Below, one piece after another: positions 32,889-41,950 of a stretch of DNA of 64,000 nucleotides. The stretch is from UBA11475 sp902486425 (lineage in GTDB: Bacteria > Bacillota > Clostridia > Christensenellales > Borkfalkiaceae). A model generated the notes under the pieces. The model saw nothing but the letters and a program-made list of their open reading frames with translations, did no database searches and had not been told where the DNA came from. The position numbers and the translations under genes are program-made. The DNA is taken from positions 124,001 through 188,000 of the forward strand of contig CABTOK010000005.1 of NCBI GenBank assembly GCA_902486425.1, given 5' to 3'. The stretch's first letter is position 1. Each line of letters opens with the position of its first letter.

Positions 32889-33854
32889 ATGAATTCACAC
32901 GGCAATGAAATAGCTATTTTTGCCGGCAACTCCAACAAACCGTTGGCGGAAGCTATCGCAAAAGAACTCGGAACGCACGTTCAGGACGCGGAAGTAAAAA
33001 CTTTCTCGGACGGAGAGATCAGCGTAACCATTCCCGAAACGGTCAGAGGTAAAGACGTTTTCATTATTCAGTCCACGTCTTATCCCGTAAACAACAACCT
33101 TATGGAACTTCTTATCATGGTAGATGCATTGAAGCGCGCTTCGGCCGGTAAGATTACGGCGGTTATTCCTTACTTCGGATACGCCAGACAGGACAGAAAG
33201 GCTCGTCCCAGAGATCCGATCACCGCAAAGCTTGTAGCCGATATGCTTCAGGTAGCGGGCATCGACAGCCTTATGACGATGGACCTTCACGCGGCGCAGA
33301 TTCAGGGATTCTTCGATATTCCCGTTAACCATCTTTACGGCGCTCCCATTCTCTCCAAGTATTATAAAGAACTCGTTAAAAAGAGCAATCCGGACGACTT
33401 CGTAGTCGTATCTCCCGATGTAGGCTCGGTTGCGAGAGCGAGAAAGTTTGCCACCGATTTGGGACTTTCGCTCGCTATCGTAGATAAGAGAAGACCTAAA
33501 GCCAACGTTATGGAAGTCATGAACATCATCGGCGACGTAAAAGGCAAAACCTGTCTTATGGTCGACGATATGATCGACACGGCAGGCACCATAGTAAACG
33601 GTGCGGAAGCATTGAAGGCGAACGGCGCGAAAGAAGTTTACGCTTGCTGCTCGCACGGCGTTTTAAGCGGTCCCGCAATCGAAAGAATTACCAATTCCTG
33701 CATTAAGGAACTTGCTATTTTAGACACCATAGACTTTCCCGAAACCGTTAAAAATTGCGAAAAAATCCATCCGCTTTCGGTAGCTCATTATTTTGCGAAC
33801 GCCATAAGACAGGTCTTTAACGACAAGTCGCTTTCCGAAATTTACGAAAACTAA
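32889..33854 (+). CDS. prs: Ribose-phosphate pyrophosphokinase
   Basis: The ATG at 32889 follows AAAGGAGAGG; the longer frame to 32832 starts inside the leader. The 321-residue enzyme has FSDGEISV at the N-terminus, the flexible loop YARQDRKARPRDPITAK and MDLHAAQIQGFF. The PRPP-binding loop is MVDDMIDTAGTI. It makes PRPP from ribose 5-phosphate and ATP for purine, pyrimidine, His and Trp synthesis, feeding the pur/gua/pyrG genes in this window. Ribosomal-like codon bias suggests high expression. Confidence 0.98.
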   Translation: MNSHGNEIAIFAGNSNKPLAEAIAKELGTHVQDAEVKTFSDGEISVTIPETVRGKDVFIIQSTSYPVNNNLMELLIMVDALKRASAGKITAVIPYFGYARQDRKARPRDPITAKLVADMLQVAGIDSLMTMDLHAAQIQGFFDIPVNHLYGAPILSKYYKELVKKSNPDDFVVVSPDVGSVARARKFATDLGLSLAIVDKRRPKANVMEVMNIIGDVKGKTCLMVDDMIDTAGTIVNGAEALKANGAKEVYACCSHGVLSGPAIERITNSCIKELAILDTIDFPETVKNCEKIHPLSVAHYFANAIRQVFNDKSLSEIYEN

Positions 33855-33873
33855 TTAAAAATCAACCCGTATG

Positions 33874-33904
33874 AAAAGCCGATTTTAAAAAGTCGGCTTT
33901 TTTG
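33874..33904 (+). terminator. Intrinsic terminator between prs and pth
   Basis: A 12-bp stem (33874-33885 with 33890-33901, one G-U), loop of 4, T-run. It sits only 18 bp before the pth ATG, so read-through or a hidden promoter must feed pth. Confidence 0.85.
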
Positions 33905-33921
33905 GGTATAAAGGAAGATGT

Positions 33922-34497
33922 ATGAAACTCGTCGCAGGACTCGGAAACCCGGGCATAGAATACGCCGGCACGTTCCACAATCTCGGCTTTATGGCTATAG
34001 ACGATTTAGCCGACAAACTTAATATTCAGGTTACGACGAAATCGGGCAAGTCGCTTATCGGAACGACTTTTGTCGGGGGCGAAAAGGTTATTCTCGCAAA
34101 GCCGCAGACTTATATGAATTTATCCGGCGAGAGTATTTACGAACTCGTTTCGTACTACAAAATAAAACCCGAAGACGTTATCGTGATACACGACGATTTC
34201 GATTTGAAAACCGGCTTTTTGAGAATCCGCGCGGACGGCTCGGCGGGAACGCACAACGGCGTTAAAAATATCGTAAAAATGCTCGGTACCGAAAAATTCA
34301 AGCGCATAAGAATAGGTTTCAAGCCCGAAAATCAGCATATAGCGCTTATAGATTACGTTTTATCCGGCATACCTTCCGCCGATAAAGATATAATGAAAAA
34401 GGCGGTAGAAAAAGCCGCCGACGCCGCTTACGATATCGTAAGCGGAAAAGACTTCGAATACGTTATGCGTACTTATAACGGCGAAGTTAAATTATAA
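33922..34497 (+). CDS. pth: Peptidyl-tRNA hydrolase
   Basis: This 191-residue Pth1 enzyme has GLGNPG with Asn8, FHNLGF with the catalytic His, KPQTYMNLSG, HDDFDL and GTHNGVKNI. It frees peptides from prematurely dropped peptidyl-tRNA. The residue before the catalytic His is Phe rather than the common Arg (TRHN). AAGGAAG precedes the ATG. The order pth-mfd is conserved in Firmicutes, though here the gene between them in Bacillus (fin) is missing. Confidence 0.95.
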   Translation: MKLVAGLGNPGIEYAGTFHNLGFMAIDDLADKLNIQVTTKSGKSLIGTTFVGGEKVILAKPQTYMNLSGESIYELVSYYKIKPEDVIVIHDDFDLKTGFLRIRADGSAGTHNGVKNIVKMLGTEKFKRIRIGFKPENQHIALIDYVLSGIPSADKDIMKKAVEKAADAAYDIVSGKDFEYVMRTYNGEVKL

Positions 34498-34530
34498 TTT
34501 CCGAAAACAATTCCCAAGGGAATAAATAAA

Positions 34531-37500
34531 TTGGAAGATTTTTACAAAGTACAACCGAATATTTTTAAGGGCGCGTTAAAAGACGCGCTCGATAATTGCC
34601 GGCGGAAAGTCCCTTCGTCGGTTTTCGGCTTGCCCGAAAACGGAAAGTGCCAGGCGGTTTCTCTTTTGGACGGAAGAGTTCTTTACGTAGTAAAGGATTT
34701 TCTCGAAGCGCAGAGAGCGGTAAAAGCGATAGAAGGATTTTCGCTTAAAAAAGTCTCCGCTATTTACGAAAGAGAAGAAGTGCTTCTTACTTCCAGAGCG
34801 TTTTCGAAAGAGACCGAATATAAAAGGATAAAGTCTGTTTACGACTTTTTGAATAAAAAGACGGATATAGCGGTTATAACCCTTCCGGCGCTTTTGCAGA
34901 AGTTTCCTAAAACGCTTAACGCTTTAACTCTCGAAAAGGGTAAAGAATACGATATCCTCGCTTTATCGGAAAAACTTACCGACATGGGGTATTCGAGGGG
35001 CGATTCGGTCAGCGGAAAGGGCAGCTTTGCGAGAAGGGGAGATATTCTCGATATTTACGCTATAGATTCGGACTCTCCCGTAAGACTCGATTTTTTCGGG
35101 GACGAACTCGAAAGCGTAAAATATTTCGATCCGGACGGCGGCAAAACTCTGTCGGCGGCGACTTCCGTCGAAATTTTGCCCTGTACCGAGATAGTCCTTC
35201 CTGAAAATACCGATAAAATAATCGAAAAAATAGACGAAGAAATACGCAAATTCACCGGTAAAGACAACCTGCGTTTCAAAGAATTTTCGGACGACGTAAA
35301 AACGTCGCTGTCGTTAAAAGCGTATTCGTCGCTCACTTCGCTTATACCCGTTCTGGATAATACGGGTAACGTGTTCGAAGCGTTCGATTTCGACAGCGTC
35401 GTTTTCAGTGAGCCGAAGCAGCTTTACGCTCTCGCGGAAGCGGTTATAAAAGAACACGGCGAAAGATTCAGGTCGCTTTACGGCGCAGGGGAAGTGTTTT
35501 CGTTCGACTATTTTCAGAACATAGGGTTTGAAGAACTCGAAGCCGGACTTAAAACAAAAAGTCTGATGGCGTTTTCGACTCTCGTCGCGGACAACGGGTT
35601 TTTTACCGCGGCAAAGCTCTTTAACGTAAGAGCTACGCCCGCGCCGAGATTTATGGGACGGACGGCGGACCTTATAAACGAAATCGCGATAAGACTTAAT
35701 TCGGGATATAAAGTTTTCGTCTCGATAGCGGAAAACGACTACGAAAGAATTTCGCTTATTCTCGCCGAATCGGGTTACGATAACGGCGTAAAAAATCTTA
35801 ACGTATTCGAGGGACGGATCGTTTCGGGCGTTATTTATCAGGACGAAAAAATCTGTATCATCGGCAACACCGACGTCGTTCCCGAACGTGAAAAACGTCT
35901 TACCGCACGCTCTAAAAACAAAGTGTTTTTCTCCGCGCCCGAAGCCGGCGATTACGCCGTACACGAGATTCACGGTATAGGCAAAGTAATCGGAACCAAG
36001 CGCCTCGAAACGTCATTCGGTAAAAAAGATTATATAGCTGTCGCATACAGGGGCGGCGATATTTTATACGTTCCCGTCGAACAACTCAACGTTCTCACAA
36101 AGTACGTCGGGGCGGAAAAAGAACCAGCTCTTTCGAAGATAGGCGGAAAAGATTTCGAGAGAATCAAAGAAAGGGTAAAAAGCAGCTTAAGAGAGCTGAC
36201 CGTAAATCTTAAAAAATTATACAGCGACAGACAGAAGAGAACAGGCTATGTTTTCGAAGAAGACGAAGGCGCGCAGAAGGCTTTCGAACTCGCTTGCGGT
36301 TTCGAGGATACGCCCGATCAGATAACCGCTACCGAAGACGTTAAAAAGGATATGACTTCGTCCAAGGTAATGGACAGACTTATCTGCGGCGACGTAGGCT
36401 TCGGTAAGACGGAAATAGCATTCAGGGCGATTTTCAGAGCGGTGAACAACGGTAAACAAGCCGTTCTTCTCGCACCGACGACAATCCTTGCCGAGCAGCA
36501 TTACAACAACGCTCTTGAAAGGTTCAAAGGTTTCGGCGTAAAGATAGAATCGCTCGACAGATTCAAATCTGCTAAAGAACAGCAAAAAGTTCTTTCAAAG
36601 CTCAGGAGCGGCGAGATAGATTTCATTATAGGAACGCACAGGCTTTTGTCCAAAGACGTGGAGTTCTGCGATCTCGGACTTCTTGTTTTAGACGAAGAAC
36701 AGCGTTTCGGTGTGGAACATAAAGAAAAGATAAAAACGCTTAAAAGCAACGTGGACACGCTCACGCTGACGGCGACTCCCATTCCGAGAACGCTCCATAT
36801 GTCGCTTTCCGGAATAAGAGACATAAGCACGATAAACACTCCGCCTAAAGAAAGGCTCCCTATACAGACTTACGTTACCGAAGAAACGGAAACGCTTATA
36901 CGCGACGCCGTTTCGAGAGAACTAGGAAGGGGCGGACAGGTATTCGTTTTATATAACCGCGTAGAGAGCATTTATACTTTCAACGAAAAACTGAAAACGC
37001 TCGTGCCGGAAGCTAAAATAACCGTATGCCACGGACAGATGGAAGAAAAGGAACTCGAAACAGGAATTTCGGATTTCTATAAAGGCAGAAGCGACGTGCT
37101 TCTCGCTACGACTATTATCGAAAACGGTCTGGATCTTCCGAAGGCTAACACGATTATCGTTATAGACGCCGACAAACTCGGGCTTTCGACCTTATATCAG
37201 CTCCGCGGAAGAGTCGGAAGAAGCAATCGTCTGGCCCACGCCTATTTTACTTATAAAAAAGACAAAGTTTTGTCCGATACCGCATATAAAAGACTTTCCG
37301 CAATCATGGAATTCACCGAAATGGGCAGCGGTTTCAAGATAGCCATGCGCGATCTCGAAATAAGGGGCGCCGGAAATATTCTAGGCGCGGAACAGCACGG
37401 ACATATGGACAAGATAGGTTACGAGCTGTATTCGAAGCTTTTGAAAGAAGAGATGGACGGCGGAACGGAAGAAATAATAGTCGATACCGACGTAAGAATT

Positions 37501-37962
37501 TCCGCATACATTCCGGACGAATACATCGAATCGTCTTCCGGCAGAATGGACGCGTATAAGGACATCGCCGAGACCGAAACGGTCGAAGACGGTAAAAAAC
37601 TTTACGAAAATCTTTCTTCCGCATACGGAAAACCGCCCGTCGAGATTAAAAATCTTATTTACGTCGCCATACTCAAAGCGACTGTCGGCAGAATCGGAGG
37701 AAACAGTCTTACGATAGGAGATTTCGGGGCGGCTTTCGGGTTCGAAAATCTTAAAAAGGCGCAAGATCCGGCTCTATTTAAAATAATTGCAGGATTCCCG
37801 GATGCGTCGCTTTCGGCAGTCAGCGGAATAGCCGTTAAGTTCAGTCGCGGCAGGCGAAGCGATACCGAACTTCTGAAAGACTTTGCGGCGTTTGTTCTGG
37901 CGATCGAAAAGGAAAAGAACAAACATATCTTAAAAAGCAAAGTAAAAGAGGCGAACTTGTAA
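34531..37962 (+). CDS. mfd: Transcription-repair coupling factor Mfd
   Basis: This 1,143-residue protein starts at TTG 34531 with AAGGGA upstream. The N-terminal UvrB-homology module has the motif YSRGDSVSGKGSFARRGDIL. The CarD-like RNA-polymerase-interacting domain begins near HEIHGIGK. The RecG-like helicase core carries Walker A GDVGFGKTE, the DEEQRFG box and LTATPIPRTLHMS, with the TRG/ENGLDLPKANT and RGRVGR motifs. Mfd removes stalled RNA polymerase and recruits UvrABC. The size fits the family. Confidence 0.97.
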   Translation: MEDFYKVQPNIFKGALKDALDNCRRKVPSSVFGLPENGKCQAVSLLDGRVLYVVKDFLEAQRAVKAIEGFSLKKVSAIYEREEVLLTSRAFSKETEYKRIKSVYDFLNKKTDIAVITLPALLQKFPKTLNALTLEKGKEYDILALSEKLTDMGYSRGDSVSGKGSFARRGDILDIYAIDSDSPVRLDFFGDELESVKYFDPDGGKTLSAATSVEILPCTEIVLPENTDKIIEKIDEEIRKFTGKDNLRFKEFSDDVKTSLSLKAYSSLTSLIPVLDNTGNVFEAFDFDSVVFSEPKQLYALAEAVIKEHGERFRSLYGAGEVFSFDYFQNIGFEELEAGLKTKSLMAFSTLVADNGFFTAAKLFNVRATPAPRFMGRTADLINEIAIRLNSGYKVFVSIAENDYERISLILAESGYDNGVKNLNVFEGRIVSGVIYQDEKICIIGNTDVVPEREKRLTARSKNKVFFSAPEAGDYAVHEIHGIGKVIGTKRLETSFGKKDYIAVAYRGGDILYVPVEQLNVLTKYVGAEKEPALSKIGGKDFERIKERVKSSLRELTVNLKKLYSDRQKRTGYVFEEDEGAQKAFELACGFEDTPDQITATEDVKKDMTSSKVMDRLICGDVGFGKTEIAFRAIFRAVNNGKQAVLLAPTTILAEQHYNNALERFKGFGVKIESLDRFKSAKEQQKVLSKLRSGEIDFIIGTHRLLSKDVEFCDLGLLVLDEEQRFGVEHKEKIKTLKSNVDTLTLTATPIPRTLHMSLSGIRDISTINTPPKERLPIQTYVTEETETLIRDAVSRELGRGGQVFVLYNRVESIYTFNEKLKTLVPEAKITVCHGQMEEKELETGISDFYKGRSDVLLATTIIENGLDLPKANTIIVIDADKLGLSTLYQLRGRVGRSNRLAHAYFTYKKDKVLSDTAYKRLSAIMEFTEMGSGFKIAMRDLEIRGAGNILGAEQHGHMDKIGYELYSKLLKEEMDGGTEEIIVDTDVRISAYIPDEYIESSSGRMDAYKDIAETETVEDGKKLYENLSSAYGKPPVEIKNLIYVAILKATVGRIGGNSLTIGDFGAAFGFENLKKAQDPALFKIIAGFPDASLSAVSGIAVKFSRGRRSDTELLKDFAAFVLAIEKEKNKHILKSKVKEANL

Positions 37963-38218
37963 TTTTTGCCTGAGTTTTATGGCGTTTTGACATATAATCG
38001 CCTCAAAAAGATAAAAAATTACGGTAAAAGCCGAAAAATAATAAAAAAAAATAATAAACTCTTGCAATTTGATTTTAAATATTATATAATCTAATAGACT
38101 ATATATTTAATACTCGCTTTATGCCCGAAATTTTTTGCTGCGTTTACATGCAAAAATACGGACGTAACGGGCTTTATATACGTTATAAGTAAATGCAAAA
38201 ATTAAAACGGAGCGAAAT

Positions 38219-40165
38219 ATGAAAAAAACGTTCAAAAAATTAATTGCCGTCCTTCTGGCGGGCGCTATTTCGGTATCCATGTTCGCGTGCGACATCGTTA
38301 AGCTCAATGGCGAAAGAGTAAACGATCAGGTCGTCGCGACCGTGCAGGTCTATGACGGCGCGCCTAAGGAAGAAATTACGAACAGTCAGGTTATGTCGGC
38401 GTATTCTTCGTACGGCTATTATTACGTGCAGAAATTGGGCTATACCGTAAAAAAGGCCGTAGAGGTGATTCTTAATTCTCTTATTCAGAATAAGATTTAC
38501 GTTCAGAATGCGGAAAATTATTTTGAAAATCTCGACGGTTATGCTAAAACTGAAGGTAAAAAAGCATGGGATCCCGAAAGATATTTAACCGCGGAAGAAG
38601 TTACCGAGGCTGCATATCAGGTTAAAAAGAGCGTTAACGAAGCGATAGACAATTACGTTCCCGCAAAGGAAACCGAAAAGAAGGAAGACTATTCCGCTAC
38701 CGCGAGAACAGCTCCGACGAACGCTTCGAAATACGCGCACAAACTCACCGTTACGGAAAAGAGCGCTTATACCATTAAGACAGGTCTCGATTCAAACGGC
38801 AAAGTTACCGATAACGAAAGAAAGGAAGCTTATTACAAACTTCTCAAAGTTATGGACGGTTCGGGATATATAGACAAAGATTTCGACTGGGCTAACGGCG
38901 ATATCACTACGACCGAATATTATAAGAACGCTCTTAAATCTCAGCTTGAAAGCGCTCTCGTTTCGAAATACGACAGATATCTTACTTATGATTATTATAA
39001 GACCGTAGGACTTGACAAGATAGAAGCCGCTTATGAAGAAATGTATGCGGCACAGGTTGACAAGTACGCAAGCAAGAGCGCGTATGAAGAAGCTCTCGGA
39101 AGCGCTTCGGCTTCAAAACCCGTCGTTTACAATCCTTACGAAGGTTACGCTTATATTTACAACCTTCTCCTCGGAGCGGACACCGCGCTTTCGGGCAAGA
39201 TAAGCGAAATTAAAACAAAATACACTTCTAACGAAATAACCAAAGCGGAATATTTTGCTCAGCGTGAAGAAGTCCTTGACAAAATCACCGCTTCGGATTT
39301 AAGAGATACCTGGCTAACCGCCGGTTACGACTTCGATTTCGAAAGCAAGAAATTCCTTAACGATTATGCGGTTGCAGGCGAAAATTCGCTGCCTTATCTC
39401 GGAACGGTAGAATGGACCAATAAAGAAAATTATACCGCCGAAAAGCTTACCGACGATAAGGGTACTTACTTTAAGTATAAAGATGCGAAAGGCAAAGAAG
39501 ACGAAGATTACGTGCCCGCATACAAGGCAGTATCGAACGTTTATACGCTTGACTCGTTCCTTACGATGATGGATAAGTACGTTTACGGCGCGGCACAGAC
39601 CGGCGAAGTAAAGATATACGACGGCATTGCCATGAAAAAGGTAGTAAACACCGACGTAGACGTAGAAAACTATGCCGACAAGATTAACGAACTTATCTTC
39701 GCGTTCTCGACCGACACCGGATCGCTTAACTCTTACAAGGGCTATACGATAAACGGCAAGACCGACTTCGGTTCCGAAACTTACGTCGAAGAATACGCGG
39801 CTGCGGCAAGATATCTTATGACTTTGGGTAAATCGAGTTACGTTGTCGTAGGTACCGAATACGGCTGGCACATCATGTTCTTGTCCGAAAAGATTACCGC
39901 AAACACGAACTATGCGACTCTTACCGAATATCTCGCTTCATTAGGCGAAACGACGAACTTCGATCAGATGCTTAAAGATATCCGCGACGACAAAGCGGAT
40001 TTGTACGAAGATTCGTATCTTTACACTTTACAGCAGGCGGTTGCTTCGTCCAACGCTTCGAGCTATGTAACGAAGACCAAGACGACCTTGTATAACTCCG
40101 TAAAGGGTAACGACAAAAAGGTCAAGACTTACGAAAAACGTCTTAACAACATTTACGATTTATAA
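38219..40165 (+). CDS. SurA/PrsA-like lipoprotein, possible extracytoplasmic chaperone or foldase
   Basis: The 648-residue product has a lipoprotein signal (MKKTFKKLIAVLLAGAISVS) with lipobox MFAC at about C22. The first part (about 40-130) resembles a SurA_N helical domain (VKKAVEVILNSLIQNKIYVQ). The C-terminal GTEYGWHIMFLSEK is the end signature of a parvulin peptidyl-prolyl isomerase domain. The region between is Tyr/Lys/Ala-rich with long helices, and I do not see a complete catalytic parvulin core. A SurA/PrsA-like protein directly after mfd is a common arrangement in Clostridia. CGGAG lies upstream. A terminator follows. Confidence 0.7.
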   Translation: MKKTFKKLIAVLLAGAISVSMFACDIVKLNGERVNDQVVATVQVYDGAPKEEITNSQVMSAYSSYGYYYVQKLGYTVKKAVEVILNSLIQNKIYVQNAENYFENLDGYAKTEGKKAWDPERYLTAEEVTEAAYQVKKSVNEAIDNYVPAKETEKKEDYSATARTAPTNASKYAHKLTVTEKSAYTIKTGLDSNGKVTDNERKEAYYKLLKVMDGSGYIDKDFDWANGDITTTEYYKNALKSQLESALVSKYDRYLTYDYYKTVGLDKIEAAYEEMYAAQVDKYASKSAYEEALGSASASKPVVYNPYEGYAYIYNLLLGADTALSGKISEIKTKYTSNEITKAEYFAQREEVLDKITASDLRDTWLTAGYDFDFESKKFLNDYAVAGENSLPYLGTVEWTNKENYTAEKLTDDKGTYFKYKDAKGKEDEDYVPAYKAVSNVYTLDSFLTMMDKYVYGAAQTGEVKIYDGIAMKKVVNTDVDVENYADKINELIFAFSTDTGSLNSYKGYTINGKTDFGSETYVEEYAAAARYLMTLGKSSYVVVGTEYGWHIMFLSEKITANTNYATLTEYLASLGETTNFDQMLKDIRDDKADLYEDSYLYTLQQAVASSNASSYVTKTKTTLYNSVKGNDKKVKTYEKRLNNIYDL

Positions 40166-40176
40166 TCATAACAAAA

Positions 40177-40209
40177 TAAAGGGGTAAGGCGAGTACCTGC
40201 CCCTTTTTT
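40177..40209 (+). terminator. Intrinsic terminator
   Basis: Stem AAAGGGG.. (40178-40189) with the complementary GCCCCTTTT around 40198-40206, then six T. There is one bulge. Confidence 0.8.
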
Positions 40210-40241
40210 GTTTATAAAAATTTCAATCGAGGTTAAACTTT

Positions 40242-40247
40242 TATAAT
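40242..40247 (+). promoter_or_regulatory. -10 element placed for a leaderless transcript of the DnaQ-like gene
   Basis: A perfect TATAAT at 40242-40247; seven bases past it is A40254, the start codon. The -35 region is weak (best TTTCAA at 40221-40226, spacing 15). Confidence 0.45.
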
Positions 40248-40253
40248 AGCTAT

Positions 40254-40844
40254 ATGATACTTTACTTCGATACAGAAACCACGGGACTTAATCCCGGATA
40301 TATATGTCAGCTGTCCTACATTATGCAGGATCCTTTCGGAGATACGGCTAAAAATTTCTTTTTCACCGTGCCTTACGTCGAGTACGGCGCGTTTATGGTG
40401 CACGGATTTTCGGTCGAAAAACTTATCGAACTTTCCGGCAGAAAAGTCTTTGCCGACAGCGTCGAAGAAATAGCCTGTGATTTTGCATCGGCGGATCTTA
40501 TAGTAGCGCATAACGTAAACTTCGATACAAACTTTATGCGGACTGAATTCGAGAGGACAGGTACGTCCTTCCGTTACCAAAAAGAATTCGATTCGATGAA
40601 GTCCGCAGTTCCCGTCTGCAAATTGCCGAGAAAAAGCGGTTTAGGCTATAAATACCCCAAATTAACCGAATTCTGCGACTTTTTGGGAATCGATTTCAAT
40701 GCGGCTTGCGAAGAAGAAAGAAGACTTTTCGGTGCGGTTTCGAAGAGCCATGACGCGAGATACGATACCGCATCTATGTATCTTTGCGTAAAAAAGGCTA
40801 TGGAAGATTACCCGGAGGAATTCGATATAAAAGATTTTGTATAA
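40254..40844 (+). CDS. DnaQ-like 3'-5' exonuclease (DEDDh)
   Basis: This 196-residue exonuclease-fold protein has the ExoI motif YFDTETTGL, ExoII VAHNVNFDTNFM and ExoIII SHDARYDT, giving the DEDDh set. It could proofread or degrade RNA or DNA; this size group includes stand-alone epsilon-like and RNase T-like enzymes. There is no Shine-Dalgarno, and the ATG lies exactly at the predicted transcription start. It is located between the terminator of the SurA-like gene and tRNA-Gln. Confidence 0.88.
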   Translation: MILYFDTETTGLNPGYICQLSYIMQDPFGDTAKNFFFTVPYVEYGAFMVHGFSVEKLIELSGRKVFADSVEEIACDFASADLIVAHNVNFDTNFMRTEFERTGTSFRYQKEFDSMKSAVPVCKLPRKSGLGYKYPKLTEFCDFLGIDFNAACEEERRLFGAVSKSHDARYDTASMYLCVKKAMEDYPEEFDIKDFV

Positions 40845-40922
40845 ACCTTTCTTTTTAACATAAGGCGGTTATGCGGTTTCGATAAATTTACCGTATTTTT
40901 GTAAAAACGTTCGTAAAATCGC

Positions 40923-40951
40923 TTGTAAAATAAATAATATCGTGGTAAAAT
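40923..40951 (+). promoter_or_regulatory. Promoter of tRNA-Gln
   Basis: TTGTAA (40923-40928), 17-bp spacer, TAAAAT (40946-40951) preceded by TGG (extended -10). Start near 40958, ten bases before the mature tRNA. Confidence 0.7.
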
Positions 40952-40967
40952 AACAGAGTTAAGAAAT

Positions 40968-41043
40968 AGGGGTATCGCCAAGCGGTAAGGCAACGGACTC
41001 TGACTCCGTCACTTCGTTGGTTCGAATCCAGCTCCCCCTGCCA
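40968..41043 (+). tRNA. tRNA-Gln (anticodon CUG)
   Basis: A full cloverleaf is visible. The acceptor 5' strand AGGGGTA is at 40968-40974, and the D-arm GCC..GGC is at 40977-40991. The anticodon stem ACGGA/TCCGT has anticodon CTG at 41000-41002, and the T-arm GTTGG-TTCGAAT-CCAGC is at 41016-41031. The acceptor 3' strand is TCCCCCT, followed by discriminator G73 and an encoded CCA. The acceptor pairs except at 6:67, where T faces C; related tRNA-Gln genes have A67. It decodes CAG. G73 fits recognition by the GlnRS encoded at 24.6 kb. Confidence 0.95.
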
Positions 41044-41045
41044 GT

Positions 41046-41076
41046 AAACGTTCTCGTAAAACGGGAACGTTTTTTG
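41046..41076 (+). terminator. Intrinsic terminator after tRNA-Gln
   Basis: An 11-bp stem AAACGTTCTCG (41046-41056) with 41062-41072 (one G-U), loop of 5, then T-run. Confidence 0.85.
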
Positions 41077-41193
41077 TTTGTTTTTATTTTGATTTTATTG
41101 CCGATAGTGCTGCGTTATATCGTAGTATTTATCAAAAAAGTTTCGGAAAGTCGCTTATTTACACTCAAAAGTTTTGACCGACTCGTTTATAAC

Positions 41194-41223
41194 TTGACAT
41201 ATCGGGTTTTAAGGATATATAAT
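41194..41223 (+). promoter_or_regulatory. Promoter of the VanZ-like gene
   Basis: TTGACA (41194-41199), 18-bp spacer, TATAAT (41218-41223); start near 41230. Confidence 0.8.
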
Positions 41224-41261
41224 TTTATTAAATACAAGCATAAAATAATATTAAGAGGGGG

Positions 41262-41279
41262 AGCCGGAATTTTACGGCT
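41262..41279 (+). promoter_or_regulatory. Hairpin between Shine-Dalgarno and start codon of the VanZ-like gene
   Basis: A 5-bp stem AGCCG/CGGCT with an 8-nt loop lies directly after AGGGGG (41256-41261). The ATG at 41288 is 8 nt beyond the hairpin but 26 nt beyond the Shine-Dalgarno in linear sequence. Confidence 0.55.
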
Positions 41280-41287
41280 TTGTTTGT

Positions 41288-41854
41288 ATGAAAAAGAAAA
41301 TTCTGTTAAGAATTATCGCGGGTGTATTTACGCTTTGTTCGATGGCGTTCATTTTTTATAATTCCGCGCTTCCCGCCGAGCAATCGGGCGAGCTTTCCGT
41401 CGCGGTAACCGGCAAGGTGGACGGCGTAATAAATCCCGAAAAACCGTCGGATTCTTCCGGCTCGGAAGCGGCAATGCCGTCAGATCCTTCCGCACCGGCC
41501 GTTACGGAAGAAGAGAAAAAACAGGAAAAAGAAGCGCGGATAAAAAATCTCGATCCGAAAATAAGAATGTTTGCGCACATTCTCGAATTTGCGATGTTTA
41601 CGTTTTTCGCGGCGATATTTGCGACGACGTTCGATATGAAGTCTTTGGTAAGATTTTCGATAGTGTTCGTCTTGTGCGGAATTTACGCTTTGTCGGACGA
41701 GATACACCAGCACTTCGTCCCGGGCAGAGTGTGCGATATAAAAGACGTCGCCCTCGACGTTACGGGAGTTCTTATTTCTGCAGTCACGGTATGTTTGTTT
41801 TACGAACTGTATCGCCGAAAAGCTGCCAAAAAAGCGAATATTCCCGAAGTATAG
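41288..41854 (+). CDS. VanZ-like membrane protein
   Basis: This 188-residue protein has an N-terminal helix (about 8-26). A Ser/Pro/Glu/Lys-rich extracellular or linker stretch (about 30-90) follows, then the VanZ core FAHILEFAMFTFFAA, YALSDEIHQHFVPGR and DVALDVTGVLIS with three helices. VanZ-family proteins (PF04892) are linked to teicoplanin or lipoglycopeptide tolerance and to phosphobutyrate-kinase-type genes, but the molecular role is unclear. Its promoter is strong, with a hairpin between Shine-Dalgarno and ATG. rhaD follows 96 bp downstream. Confidence 0.82.
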   Translation: MKKKILLRIIAGVFTLCSMAFIFYNSALPAEQSGELSVAVTGKVDGVINPEKPSDSSGSEAAMPSDPSAPAVTEEEKKQEKEARIKNLDPKIRMFAHILEFAMFTFFAAIFATTFDMKSLVRFSIVFVLCGIYALSDEIHQHFVPGRVCDIKDVALDVTGVLISAVTVCLFYELYRRKAAKKANIPEV

Positions 41855-41950
41855 GAAATACGTCCGTCACGGCAAAAATATAAAAAACAGCTAAAATAAA
41901 AAACAACTAATATATAAAAATAGCTAAAAAAATATAAAACGGAGATAAAG

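Noticed and set aside
41017..41361. 114-residue frame starting inside tRNA-Gln
   Set aside because: It overlaps the tRNA and its terminator and the promoter of the VanZ-like gene.
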